DNA of 20,975 nt from Candidatus Levyibacteriota bacterium (lineage in GTDB: Bacteria > Patescibacteriota > Microgenomatia > Levybacterales > UBA12049), in contig JACOXV010000026.1 in assembly GCA_016182225.1 (NCBI GenBank), positions 1 through 20,975 of the forward strand, given 5' to 3'. Of the stretch, positions 6,725-14,442 are shown in pieces (position 1 is the first letter of the stretch; each line of letters opens with the position of its first letter). Position numbers and translations under genes: made by a program. The notes under the pieces were generated by a model. The model had not been told where the DNA came from. It did no database searches and saw only the letters and a list, made by a program, of their open reading frames with translations.

Positions 6725-7012
6725 ATGGCTGAAAGCATACCAAACTCAATTCGCAGATCAGTAGAAACAGGCTTTGGAGTTTTCTGCGAAAGAAACGGAC
6801 TAACTCCAAAAGAACCAATCGATTCCGACAGAAGAATGATCAGGCATGGAATAGTCGGAGATAGTTTAGTAGAATTAGACATGGAAAGAGAAGAAGATCA
6901 AGTCCATGTTACTGTATCAGTTGCCAGAGAAGCAAGCGATCAATTCCAACCTCTTGAGAGAGTTTCTTCTTTTAGAACAGCACAAGACTTGTTTATGCGC
7001 GAAAATCTCTAG
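6725..7012 (+). CDS. Hypothetical protein, 95 aa
   Basis: Not recognised. The 95 residues are soluble and polar, with a basic, Arg-rich first half and a pattern VELDMEREEDQVHVTVSVA (about 47-65) that reads as paired beta strands with alternating charges. A longer reading frame opens at 6686, but I chose the ATG at 6725 (MAES). It lies 9 nt after an extended -10 box (TGTTATAAT), and the extra residues would overlap that promoter and the divergent gene's start. The next gene begins 30 nt downstream with its own -10 box. Confidence 0.65.
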   Translation: MAESIPNSIRRSVETGFGVFCERNGLTPKEPIDSDRRMIRHGIVGDSLVELDMEREEDQVHVTVSVAREASDQFQPLERVSSFRTAQDLFMRENL

Positions 7013-7030
7013 AGCAGGGGGAAGATTTGA

Positions 7031-7036
7031 TAGAAT
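7031..7036 (+). promoter_or_regulatory. -10 box of the Gmad2 gene
   Basis: Extended -10 TGA-TAGAAT ending 6 nt before the ATG at 7043; no clear -35 box. Confidence 0.5.
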
Positions 7037-7042
7037 AAAAGG

Positions 7043-7480
7043 ATGCAAAAAATCTATGTAGTTTTTTTAATAGTTTTCGCCGTACTAGTTGTTGGACTTG
7101 GGACCTCAAAAGCACGCGAGTTAAAAAGTCTTCCCATCGCAATTCCCACACCTACTCCCAAGGCTCCAACTACTGCAAACGTGAATATAGTTGTTCTTTC
7201 TCCGGCGTCCAATTCCAAACTTGAAAATCCATTTTTGGTCCGCGGTCGGGCAAGAGTTTTTGAAAATGTCGTTTCAATAAGACTAAAAGACAGTAGTGGA
7301 AATGTTATAGCTGAAGGAACTGCCTACGCCAATGCACCAGATATCGGACAATTTGGGGATTTTGAACAATACATAAATTTTAGTACAGAGGATTCAAAAG
7401 GAGTGTTAGAAGTTTATCAAGCATCAGCAAAAGACGGATCTGATCAGGATTTAGTATCAATCTCTGTAAAATTTAGGTAG
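7043..7480 (+). CDS. Membrane-anchored Gmad2 (immunoglobulin-like) domain protein
   Basis: Extracytoplasmic protein of 145 aa. Residues 4-21 form a hydrophobic signal or anchor, followed by a Pro/Thr-rich spacer (about 30-45). The Gmad2 domain (about 47-145) starts VNIVVLSPASNSKLENPFLV and contains RGRARVFENVVSIRL and the GQFGDFEQYINF block typical of the domain. Gmad2 was named from spore germination and protease-associated proteins of Firmicutes. In CPR bacteria it occurs as a small surface protein; binding to other proteins or wall material is presumed. No Cys follows the signal, so this is not a lipoprotein. The start is supported by the -10 box 6 nt upstream. Confidence 0.88.
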   Translation: MQKIYVVFLIVFAVLVVGLGTSKARELKSLPIAIPTPTPKAPTTANVNIVVLSPASNSKLENPFLVRGRARVFENVVSIRLKDSSGNVIAEGTAYANAPDIGQFGDFEQYINFSTEDSKGVLEVYQASAKDGSDQDLVSISVKFR

Positions 7481-7525
7481 TTTCTTATCTTATATTTCAT
7501 CCAGTCATTGCTCCTAACGCCTGGT

Positions 7526-7787
7526 TTATATACACTCCTTTTCTTTTTCCAACAATTCCTTCTCCGCCCATTTGATTAACTGTAAATAATAATCCCTCCC
7601 AATCTCTATAATGTGGCACATATAAAACTCGCGATAGTTATCTTCCTGCCAATATTTCCTCAAGTCTCTTTTTTCTCTCAAATGCTCTTGTTTCGGGCTC
7701 CCATCGACTAGCATCAAATCCTGCTGCAAGCATTGGTCTAGCCCTTGCGGGCATTATTTCCGCTGGCGAATCTCCTTCTGGTCCCAT
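7526..7787 (-). pseudogene. Small unknown gene broken by a +1 frameshift in an A6 run
   Basis: Two overlapping frames look like halves of one protein. The first runs from ATG 7787 (MGPEGDSPAEIMPARARPM) and stops near 7638. The second covers the rest, ending EKELLEKEKECI at 7526. Removing one base from the run of six A (plus-strand T, 7669-7674) joins them into an 86-aa protein, with the junction reading FERKRDLRKYW. The start has a good promoter (TTGATT, 17 nt, TATACT, 10 nt). I do not recognise the protein. The frameshift may be a true mutation or a sequencing error in the homopolymer; a -1 slip at the same site stops at once, so -1 recoding is unlikely. Confidence 0.55.
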
Positions 7788-7797
7788 AGTAAAGGGG

Positions 7798-7826
7798 AGT
7801 ATATTAAAACGTTTATAAAAAATCAA
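7798..7826 (-). promoter_or_regulatory. Promoter of the frameshifted gene
   Basis: TTGATT (7821-7826), 17-nt spacer, TATACT (7798-7803), 10 nt before the ATG at 7787. It lies just outside the left inverted repeat of the RAYT unit. Confidence 0.55.
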
Positions 7827-7856
7827 TTTTTAGCACTATCTTTAATAAGCACCTAA

Positions 7857-7868
7857 GGGGACGGTCCT
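7857..7868 (+). repeat. Left inverted repeat of the RAYT unit
   Basis: GGGGACGGTCCT, the exact reverse complement of 8599-8610. Confidence 0.9.
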
Positions 7869-7876
7869 AGAATATA

Positions 7877-7905
7877 TTGACATTGTAGTCTGAAGATGAA
7901 ATAGT
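7877..7905 (+). promoter_or_regulatory. Promoter of the RAYT transposase
   Basis: TTGACA (7877-7882), 17-nt spacer and a weak -10 AATAGT (7900-7905), 8 nt before the ATG at 7914. A perfect -35 with a poor -10 fits low expression. Confidence 0.45.
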
Positions 7906-7913
7906 TTAGGTAT

Positions 7914-8582
7914 ATGCCAAGAGGTCCGCGTCTTGCTTTTCAGAATGCTTTATATCATGTTTTTAATAGAGGAATAAACAAGCAGAATATTTTTCTATCT
8001 GATGAAGACTATAAATTCTTTCTAGGAAAGCTGCGAAGACTTAGGCAAAAATACGACTTTTCCATTTATGCCCTCTGTCTTATGCCAAATCATTTTCATG
8101 TTTCCATTCAAACACGTAAAATTCCCATCTCAAAAATTATGTCTTCTTTAGCGACAAGCTACTCAATGTATTTTAACCGAAAATACAATCACTTTGGTCC
8201 TGTTTTTCAAAACAGGTTTAAAAGTATTCTTATTGAAAATGACTCTTATTTTTTAGGACTCTCAAGATATATTTATCTTAATCCGGTAAAGGCGGGCTTC
8301 GTAAAAGATCCAGCAAAATATAAATATACCAGCCTAAGGGAAGTTCTAGGAAAAGAACCATATCACTTTATTGACCAAGACATAATTAGGTTAATCGGAG
8401 AGTCTGAGAAGTCACGGAAAAATTATGAGAAATTTATCTATGAAGGAATCAACGAAAATTTAGAAGATTTTAAACGTTTATTCCAGACCGAAGAAGCAAC
8501 ACTGGGATCAAATAGATTTTCCACCATGGCTAAAAAGAAATATTTAAGAAGAAAATCTAAAACTATTTCTAATTTAGGCTGA
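7914..8582 (+). CDS. REP-associated tyrosine transposase (RAYT, Y1_Tnp/IS200-like)
   Basis: Single-strand DNA endonuclease of the HUH superfamily, 222 aa. It opens with PRGPRLAFQNALYHVFNRG, the usual start of RAYTs. The HUH motif is PNHFHV (59-63, metal ligands H60 and H62). The following helix, with Y83 and Y86 (TSYSMYFNRKY), carries candidate nucleophiles, then the conserved GPVFQNRFKS and RYIYLNPVKAG blocks. The C-terminal basic tail (KKKYLRRKSK) probably binds DNA. The gene appears intact. In other bacteria RAYTs act on REP-like palindromes; here the flanking 12-bp inverted repeats are the likely substrate. It is convergent with RNase J. Confidence 0.93.
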   Translation: MPRGPRLAFQNALYHVFNRGINKQNIFLSDEDYKFFLGKLRRLRQKYDFSIYALCLMPNHFHVSIQTRKIPISKIMSSLATSYSMYFNRKYNHFGPVFQNRFKSILIENDSYFLGLSRYIYLNPVKAGFVKDPAKYKYTSLREVLGKEPYHFIDQDIIRLIGESEKSRKNYEKFIYEGINENLEDFKRLFQTEEATLGSNRFSTMAKKKYLRRKSKTISNLG

Positions 8583-8598
8583 TAGAAAAGGATTTCTG

Positions 8599-8610
8599 AG
8601 GACCGTCCCC
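8599..8610 (-). repeat. Right inverted repeat of the RAYT unit
   Basis: AGGACCGTCCCC, the exact reverse complement of 7857-7868. It lies 16 nt after the transposase stop and 22 nt before the end of the RNase J gene. Confidence 0.9.
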
Positions 8611-8632
8611 GGCTAGCTATTTTTAAACAAAA

Positions 8633-10282
8633 CTAAACTTCAATAACAATAGGTAAAACTAGGGGGCGTCTTCGGAGTTTTTGGAATATAAACTTTTCTG
8701 AGATAGTTCCGATTGTCTTTCTCACATAGCCCCAGTCAGCAACTCTTCCTTTTTTACTTCCCATACTTTTTCTTAATTCTCCGGATAGGCCTTTCGTTAG
8801 AGTGTTGATTTCCGAAACAGAAAAACCCCTGGCTACCACATTTGGACTATTTATTAGCTCTCCTGTGTTGGAATCTATTTCTGTCATTACCACAACCATA
8901 CCTTCTTTAGATAATTTTTCTCTGTCACGAAGAACCATACTTTCTACTTCTTCGCCGGAGATTTCATCCACAAATACATTCCTTATATTTATTTTTTGTC
9001 CGCGGGATACTCCATCTTTTGTAAAAATAATCTCCGCTCCATCATCGGGCAAGAGTACATCATTCTCAGAATACCCGATTTTTTTAGCTAAATTTTTATA
9101 AGCCACCATGTGCCTGTATGTGCTGCCGATCGGAAGTACATAGCGAGGCTTGGTGAGCGCCATCATTAAAAGAAGATCTCCCTGTGATCCGTGACCCGAA
9201 ACATGAAAACCTGAATCTATATCGCTATAAACAACTTTCGCTCCTGCAAGGGATATCTGGTCTACCAATGAATTAACTGAAACTTCATTACCCGGAATTG
9301 GATCTGCCGAAAAAATTACCGTATCGCCATTTTTTATTTGAACTTCACGAAAATCACCATTCGCAATTCTTGATAATGCAGACGTTTCTTGACCCTGCGA
9401 TCCTGCTACTAGTAAACAAAGGTCATGATCTTTATAATTTTTCAAATTCTTCACATCAATTTCCAAACTCGGAGGATAATCCATATAAGATAGGCTCTTT
9501 GCAATATCCCTTGCTTTTATTAGAGAGCGCCCAATAAAACAAACTTTTCTTCCTAATTTCTCGGCAGCGTGAACAGCCTGATTAAGTCTTGAAACATTTG
9601 AGGAATATGTCGTGAACAAAAATTTTCCCGTTGTTTCTCTCATTTCGTCTTCAATTTCGGAAGCTATGTCTATTTCCGATAGAGTAAAACCCGGCCTTTC
9701 AGATCCAAGCGCATCTGACATAAGACATAAAACGCCTTCCGAGGAAAGCCTCGTAATTTTTGCGAAGTCTGTTTTCTTTCCATCGTAAGGAGTTAAATCA
9801 AATTTAAAATCAGCCCCATGGTAGAAATTTCCAACCGGTGTTTTTATAAAAATACTTGACGAGTCAGGGATTGAATGCGTTATCCGAATAAATGACGCCG
9901 TAAAACTTCCTAACTTAAGCTCATTTTCGTAGGATGCTACTCGGACTTTTCTGGTAACCCCAAACTCGGCTAATTTTTCATTTGCAAAAGCGCTAGCTAG
10001 AGGAGTTGCATAAATTTCAAAGTAGGGAAGTTCAGGCAAAATGTAGGGGAGTGCTCCGATATGATCTTCGTGTCCATGTGTTATAACCATGCCTACAATT
10101 TTCTTTTTTAGATTTTTAAGATATGTTATATCGGGCAAAAGCAAATCAACTCCCACCATTGTCTCGTCTGCAAAACCCAATCCGCAGTCCACAATAAGAA
10201 CCTCATCTTTATATTCGTAGAGGTACATGTTTTTGGTGACACCGGTTACTCCACCTAGGGGGATAAATGAAACTTTTTCCAT
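8633..10282 (-). CDS. rnj: Ribonuclease J
   Basis: Metallo-beta-lactamase/beta-CASP ribonuclease with 5'-3' exonuclease and endonuclease activity on mRNA and rRNA precursors; cytoplasmic. The 549-aa length is normal. Metal-binding motif THGHEDHIG (68-76) has H69, H71, D73 and H74. Further motifs are RITHSIPDSS, FYHGADFKFD, the beta-CASP core with VAGSQGQETSALSRI, and FHVSGHGSQGD near residue 360. The C-terminal domain (about 450-549) completes the family pattern. The ATG at 10282 is 6 nt after an extended -10 box (TGGTATCAT), so it may be transcribed separately from the pnp side. Its place next to pnp suggests a shared RNA-decay role. Confidence 0.96.
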   Translation of the reverse strand: MEKVSFIPLGGVTGVTKNMYLYEYKDEVLIVDCGLGFADETMVGVDLLLPDITYLKNLKKKIVGMVITHGHEDHIGALPYILPELPYFEIYATPLASAFANEKLAEFGVTRKVRVASYENELKLGSFTASFIRITHSIPDSSSIFIKTPVGNFYHGADFKFDLTPYDGKKTDFAKITRLSSEGVLCLMSDALGSERPGFTLSEIDIASEIEDEMRETTGKFLFTTYSSNVSRLNQAVHAAEKLGRKVCFIGRSLIKARDIAKSLSYMDYPPSLEIDVKNLKNYKDHDLCLLVAGSQGQETSALSRIANGDFREVQIKNGDTVIFSADPIPGNEVSVNSLVDQISLAGAKVVYSDIDSGFHVSGHGSQGDLLLMMALTKPRYVLPIGSTYRHMVAYKNLAKKIGYSENDVLLPDDGAEIIFTKDGVSRGQKINIRNVFVDEISGEEVESMVLRDREKLSKEGMVVVMTEIDSNTGELINSPNVVARGFSVSEINTLTKGLSGELRKSMGSKKGRVADWGYVRKTIGTISEKFIFQKLRRRPLVLPIVIEV

Positions 10283-10288
10283 ACGCTT

Positions 10289-10330
10289 ATGATACCAGTT
10301 ATTAGTTATTAGATACTAGTTATTAGTTAG
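10289..10330 (-). promoter_or_regulatory. RNase J promoter region with a 12-nt direct repeat
   Basis: Extended -10 TGG-TATCAT (-10 at 10289-10294), 6 nt before the ATG. Directly upstream, AGTTATTAGTTA occurs at 10297-10308 and again at 10318-10329, 21 bp apart (two helical turns). It covers the normal -35 position and overlaps the stop of the upstream gene. A binding site for a regulator is possible but unproven. Confidence 0.45.
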
Positions 10331-10830
10331 AACAAGCGAACAGTTTTATATCTTCCGTCGCCTAAGCTACCACGATCCATCATCCTAATATCAACAAAAC
10401 TCCCGTCCTCCCCAATTGCAAAGAAAAGTTTCTCGCTATCGTTAATACCTGTTAACAATTTTACAAATGGGCTATGTATTCTTAATGCTTGTATTTGATA
10501 TACAACCTCTTTAGAATTTTTAAATTTTACGATCCATCCTACATTCCAGTATTTACCAAAATCTTTCGCCTCAATAATAACATAATTTTTCCAACCACCA
10601 AGCATGGGTATATGAAAAAAAGGAAACCCTTTAGCTGAATATCTTGAGGGATCATCTCCAATTATTTGCACAAACTTACCTTTAGGAACATTGATTAATG
10701 GGTAATTTCTCATATGCCACTTATGTGTTTCCTGCGGGAGTTCCAATTTACATCCGCAAAGAATCCACATTAAGGGGAAAAGCAAATAATCGAGTGTTCT
10801 GAAATAAAAGGGCACCCTACGAATTTTCAT
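10327..10830 (-). CDS. Hypothetical protein with an N-terminal hydrophobic segment, 167 aa
   Basis: Not recognised. A longer frame opens at 10896, but I chose the ATG at 10830 (MKIRRVPFYF) because an extended -10 box (TGCTATACT) lies 11 nt upstream of it, inside the extension. The N-terminus is basic, then hydrophobic (LDYLLFPLMWIL), ending in LCGC. This might be a lipoprotein signal with an unusual Cys at the -2 position, or a simple anchor. The remainder is rich in aromatic residues with alternating strands (YVIIEAKDF, WIVKFKNSK) and looks like a beta-rich domain. It lies between pnp and RNase J on the same strand. Function unknown; the position alone does not show a role in RNA decay. Confidence 0.65.
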   Translation of the reverse strand: MKIRRVPFYFRTLDYLLFPLMWILCGCKLELPQETHKWHMRNYPLINVPKGKFVQIIGDDPSRYSAKGFPFFHIPMLGGWKNYVIIEAKDFGKYWNVGWIVKFKNSKEVVYQIQALRIHSPFVKLLTGINDSEKLFFAIGEDGSFVDIRMMDRGSLGDGRYKTVRLF

Positions 10831-10841
10831 TTTCGAAAAAG

Positions 10842-10850
10842 AGTATAGCA
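10842..10850 (-). promoter_or_regulatory. Extended -10 promoter of the 10327-10830 gene
   Basis: TGC-TATACT (-10 at 10842-10847), 11 nt before the chosen ATG at 10830. It argues against the longer reading frame. Confidence 0.5.
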
Positions 10851-10951
10851 AATTTGTTTGCGCGGGAAGCTGGTGAAATTTTCGCAGAAACGGCATTTTG
10901 CAGGCAAGCCGAGTTTCAAGAAAATTTTACTAGCGACCTCAGCGTAATTCC

Positions 10952-13090
10952 TCAATAGTGGGTTTTTTTGAAAGGGCGCGCTCCGTGACCTCCACGTTCT
11001 CGTCTTTGCCCTTCTCTTTCCCTTCTAAATTGCTGAGCTAGAGGGTGGTCTCGTCTTTCTCCTCTTTCGAATCGTGGCTCAGTACGCGCAGGTCTTCTTT
11101 CAAATCTTTCACCAGTTGGTTCTGCTCCCGGAGGTTTCATTGAAAGATTTACTCTTCCTTGTTCATCAATTTCTATAACCCTTACTTTTACTTTCTCGCC
11201 TATCTGGACTACGTCTGATGGATTTTTTACAAAACCTTCTGCCATTTGCGATACGTGTACCATTCCTTCTTTTCCGGGAAGAATTTCCACAAAGGCACCA
11301 AAAGGAAGTATTCTTTTAACTTCACCTTCGAAATTCTCTCCTATTGTTACTTCACGAGTTAGCCCTGATACCCAATCTGTTGCCATTTTTACCGATTCCT
11401 CTGTAGTTCCGGAAATTGTTACGGTTCCATCGTCTTCTACATCTACTGTAGCGCCTGTTTGCGCAATAATATGTCTTATCATCTTTCCGCCGGGTCCTAT
11501 AACTTCTCCGATCTTATCTACCGGAATTTTTATTTGATCAATTTTTGGAGCATATTCCGATACTTCATTTCTATAATTTGGCATTATGGTAAGCATTTTT
11601 TCCAAAATAAACAGTCTTCCGTCCTTTGCTTTTTGGAAAGTTTCTTTAATCTGCTCAAGTGTCAAACCGGGAATTTTAACATCAAGCTGAATTGCAGTTA
11701 TACCGGTGGTGGTTCCGGCCACTTTGAAATCCATATCTCCGGAAAAATCTTCAAGCCCTAAAATATCGGTAAGAATAATTTCGGAAACAACTCTTATCGT
11801 ATAGGGAAATACTTCCTGTGTTGGAATAACACTAATAAGAGCTCGCTCTGCGAGCGCACCATGTCCGATTTCGCGTCGTGAAGGAGTACCTATTCTTCCC
11901 GCTTCTCCTACAGAATAAGGAGGCATAGAATAATGATGAATATATCTCTTAACTTCTTCTCCTTCGGCAGATTCAATGAGCTGTTCCATTCTGGGAGAGC
12001 CAAGGGTAACTACGGTTAGCGCTTGTGTGTCTCCTCTTTGGAAAATAGCAGATCCGTGAGTTCTGGGAAGAGGGGTAACTTCTACTTTAATCATCCTTAT
12101 ATCAGATGTTTTTCTTCCATCAGGACGCTTGCCTGTCTTTAAAGTATTTGCTCTAATTATCTGAAATAAAACATATTCCAGGGCTTTAGCAATTTTTTTC
12201 TTATCTACTTCTGTTTTTGGATCTTTTGCTTTTTCATCTTCATAAATTTTATTTATTAGAGAATCACTTCCTGAATCGCTAAATGATTCCTTTTGGACTC
12301 GACCTTTAATGAGCGCTTCAATTTCTGCTTTATATCCTTTTTCTAATTTTTTTACCCATTCATAGTGTTCGGAATCCTCTGGTGCTTCTTCTTTTTTAGC
12401 GCCTACTTTCTTGGCAAAATCGTTAATAAATTCAATTATTCTTTTATTTTCAGCCTGTGCTTTTTCAATAGCTGCCAGTGTATCTTCTTCCGTAACTTGG
12501 GCTCCTTCTGCCTCAAGCATTAAAGTCTTATCTATGGTCTGCGTGACTACCATATCTAAATCTGAAAACTCTGTTTCGGATCCAGGATTTATAAGAAAAT
12601 CTCCACCTTCTCCATTCTCTTTAATGTGGCTTACCCGAACAGATGCAACTGGACCATTCCAGGGAATTGGAGAAATAGCCAAAGCAGCAGAAACTGCATT
12701 TATTGCCAATATATCAGGTTCATTTTCGCCATCTACTGACAAAACAGTTATTATTATTTGTACTTCTTTTTTATATGCTTTTGGGAAAAGAGGTCTTATT
12801 GATCTATCAATAAGTCTTGCTGTAAGAATTGCATCATCTGAAGGACGCCCCTCTCTTTTTACCCAACGGCTTCCTTTTATTCTTCCTCCGGCATAGAGAC
12901 GCTCTACATATTCAACAGTAAGAGGGAAGTAGTCTATATCTTCTCTTTCTCTTCCTGCCACAACAGTCGCTAGAACCATGGTATCTCCCAGGCGTGCCAT
13001 AATAGAAGCTGTTGAAAAACGAGCAAGTTCCCCTGTTTCAAAAGTAAGTGTCTTAGAAGCCACATCAATCGAGGCTTTAGTTTTTTCCAT
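10952..13090 (-). CDS. pnp: Polyribonucleotide nucleotidyltransferase (PNPase)
   Basis: Phosphorolytic 3'-5' exoribonuclease, a homotrimer that degrades mRNA and can add 3' tails. 712 aa from the ATG at 13090. A TTG-initiated extension to 13117 exists, but the family start pattern favours the ATG. Domains in order: first RNase PH-like domain, helical linker (about 205-310), second RNase PH domain containing KRPDGR and the RGDTQAL motif, KH (about 520-575, with IGPGGKMIR) and S1 (about 580-650, GEVKRILPFGAFVEILPG). A basic Arg/Glu-rich tail replaces the acidic tails of other bacteria and may bind RNA. It follows rpsO in the classic rpsO-pnp order, 68 nt apart. No Shine-Dalgarno sequence precedes it. 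Confidence 0.97.
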   Translation of the reverse strand: MEKTKASIDVASKTLTFETGELARFSTASIMARLGDTMVLATVVAGREREDIDYFPLTVEYVERLYAGGRIKGSRWVKREGRPSDDAILTARLIDRSIRPLFPKAYKKEVQIIITVLSVDGENEPDILAINAVSAALAISPIPWNGPVASVRVSHIKENGEGGDFLINPGSETEFSDLDMVVTQTIDKTLMLEAEGAQVTEEDTLAAIEKAQAENKRIIEFINDFAKKVGAKKEEAPEDSEHYEWVKKLEKGYKAEIEALIKGRVQKESFSDSGSDSLINKIYEDEKAKDPKTEVDKKKIAKALEYVLFQIIRANTLKTGKRPDGRKTSDIRMIKVEVTPLPRTHGSAIFQRGDTQALTVVTLGSPRMEQLIESAEGEEVKRYIHHYSMPPYSVGEAGRIGTPSRREIGHGALAERALISVIPTQEVFPYTIRVVSEIILTDILGLEDFSGDMDFKVAGTTTGITAIQLDVKIPGLTLEQIKETFQKAKDGRLFILEKMLTIMPNYRNEVSEYAPKIDQIKIPVDKIGEVIGPGGKMIRHIIAQTGATVDVEDDGTVTISGTTEESVKMATDWVSGLTREVTIGENFEGEVKRILPFGAFVEILPGKEGMVHVSQMAEGFVKNPSDVVQIGEKVKVRVIEIDEQGRVNLSMKPPGAEPTGERFERRPARTEPRFERGERRDHPLAQQFRREREGQRRERGGHGARPFKKTHY

Positions 13091-13158
13091 ATATTGTTTT
13101 TTTGAAGAGCCGGACAAAAGAAGACAATTTAGTTTTAAATTTATTAGTTAATATTATA

Positions 13159-13425
13159 TTACTTAAGTCCTATCTTTTTTGCAATTTCTGATGATCTTGG
13201 TCTATCTACTTTTTCTAAAAAATTAAGAAGTCTTCTGCGTTTCGCAATCATTGATAAAAGTCCTCGTCTGGAGTGAACATCATGCGAATGCATTTTTAAA
13301 TGATCTGTTAATCTACCTACTCTTGTGGAAAGAAGCGCAATCTGCACTTCGGGACTTCCCGTATCTCCTTTTACTGTTTGATATTCTGCTATAATTTTCT
13401 TTTTTTGATCAGATGTCAATGGCAT
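13159..13425 (-). CDS. rpsO: 30S ribosomal protein S15
   Basis: Primary 16S rRNA-binding protein of the platform, 88 aa, the normal length. It shows the conserved GDTGSPEVQIALLS (20-33), LKMHSHDVHSRRGLL near 43-57 and RRRLLNFLE near 63-71. The ATG at 13425 is 9 nt after an extended -10 box (TGATATAAT), so it has its own promoter in the 51-nt gap after the DHH-like gene, and pnp is probably read from it. In E. coli S15 represses its own mRNA through a pseudoknot in the leader; here the leader would be too short for that. Confidence 0.98.
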   Translation of the reverse strand: MPLTSDQKKKIIAEYQTVKGDTGSPEVQIALLSTRVGRLTDHLKMHSHDVHSRRGLLSMIAKRRRLLNFLEKVDRPRSSEIAKKIGLK

Positions 13426-13434
13426 AGAGTATGT

Positions 13435-13443
13435 ATTATATCA
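13435..13443 (-). promoter_or_regulatory. Extended -10 promoter of rpsO-pnp
   Basis: TGA-TATAAT (-10 at 13435-13440), 9 nt before the rpsO ATG. A weak -35 (TGTTAA, 13458-13463) lies at 17-nt spacing. Confidence 0.55.
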
Positions 13444-13476
13444 TTAAGAGAACTTTCTTAACAGTCCTTTTTCTTC

Positions 13477-14427
13477 TTAACTTATGTTCGTAGATCCTTT
13501 GAAGATTTTTGGCGATAGCCAATCTTCCGGTGGGTTTTTGTCTTTCCTTTCTTCTTTTTTAAAATCCCTCTGACCAGAGAAAGGCTGTTGAGGTCTTCTC
13601 TGTTGGGGTTGAAATCTTGGCTGTTGAGATCTGATTGACTGCTGAGGTTGTAATGGCAAACTTTGCGGTCCAACGGGTGCTTGAGTAGAAACAGGCTCAG
13701 CTACTGACCTTCTTCTCGCACCATTTCTCATAAGAATTCCTGACATTTCAAAAGCTAAAGATGAAGTTCTGGGATTTTGAAAATTACTTGTTGACGATAT
13801 TATTCCGGAAAGAAGGTTCTGCGATAAATCCAAATCCAGCTGATATCCGAGTGAAAGAAGAATATTTGCAACCTGTTCTGAAATAGATGAGGCATTTTGA
13901 GAAACAAAAACTATATCTCCGAATCCTTCATTATCCGATCCTTTATCAATATTTACCAAAATTGTATCTTTAAGAGAAGGGACGTCAAATATTTTATTAA
14001 CTTCTGAAAGTCTTTTTACACCAAAAGCTACAAGCGCAGATGGGGTTGAACCGGTATGTTTGTATAAAACATCCTTTTCTGAGAATGAAAGAGACTCTCC
14101 GGAAGGCTTAACAACAATATTTAAGGCTCCGTTATCAAGGGTATATGAAATCTTTTCAATTTCTCCTTCCTGATACGGAAATGAAACAATTAAGTCTCCG
14201 CCAGTTCCCGATGCATCGGTTTTTACTTTATCTATTCCAACCAAATTTGAAACCTCAACCAAAGGCTGTTTTGGAGAAACAATTGAAACATTTTTATTTG
14301 CGGAATTTAGGGAAAGATATAAAGAAAGGGCTCCTGCCATTTCGTCTATTCCATGATTTTCTGAGACAAAAATAACAATATTTCCGTCTTTTTCGAATAG
14401 CTCTCTAAGTCTTGATATGTTATCCAT
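13477..14427 (-). CDS. DHH/NrnA-like protein lacking the catalytic DHH motif
   Basis: Related to the DHH phosphoesterase family (NrnA-type nanoRNase/pAp phosphatase) by pattern and by position in the nusA-infB cluster, where nrnA often lies. Residues about 17-40 resemble the first DHH motif, but the usual aspartates are reduced to GIDEMAGAL (26-34). Then come QPLVEVSNLVGID (54-66) and NIDKGSDNEGFGD (159-171), where active enzymes have IDHH. The HH pair is therefore K162-G163. The region LLSGIISSTSNF (205-216) matches the end of the DHH domain. A long disordered Pro/Gln/Arg-rich tail (about 238-316) replaces a normal DHHA1 domain. Probably a non-catalytic, perhaps RNA- or nucleotide-binding, protein. 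It starts 15 nt after the infB stop and is likely cotranscribed. Homology is inferred by eye, function unknown. Confidence 0.65.
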   Translation of the reverse strand: MDNISRLRELFEKDGNIVIFVSENHGIDEMAGALSLYLSLNSANKNVSIVSPKQPLVEVSNLVGIDKVKTDASGTGGDLIVSFPYQEGEIEKISYTLDNGALNIVVKPSGESLSFSEKDVLYKHTGSTPSALVAFGVKRLSEVNKIFDVPSLKDTILVNIDKGSDNEGFGDIVFVSQNASSISEQVANILLSLGYQLDLDLSQNLLSGIISSTSNFQNPRTSSLAFEMSGILMRNGARRRSVAEPVSTQAPVGPQSLPLQPQQSIRSQQPRFQPQQRRPQQPFSGQRDFKKEERKDKNPPEDWLSPKIFKGSTNIS

Positions 14428-14442
14428 AATATAGGCTTAATT

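Larger units (their letters stand above)
7857..8610 (+). mobile_element. RAYT-type transposase unit bounded by a 12-bp inverted repeat
   Basis: A transposase gene (7914-8582) is enclosed by a perfect 12-bp inverted repeat: GGGGACGGTCCT at 7857-7868 and AGGACCGTCCCC at 8599-8610. The core GGAC-G-GTCC is itself an interrupted palindrome, as expected of a REP-like end. RAYT genes are known to be flanked by such elements and are usually single copy. No target-site duplication is evident, and I see no further copy of the repeat in the window. Confidence 0.8.

Noticed and set aside
7638..7729. Programmed -1 frameshift at A-AAA-AAG in the small broken gene
   Set aside because: The heptamer is in the right phase, but a -1 shift reaches a stop within about three codons. 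The open second frame needs a +1 shift.
10831..10896. 22-residue N-terminal extension of the hypothetical gene at 10327
   Set aside because: It would cover the TGCTATACT promoter box; the inner ATG at 10830 fits the spacing rule of the window.
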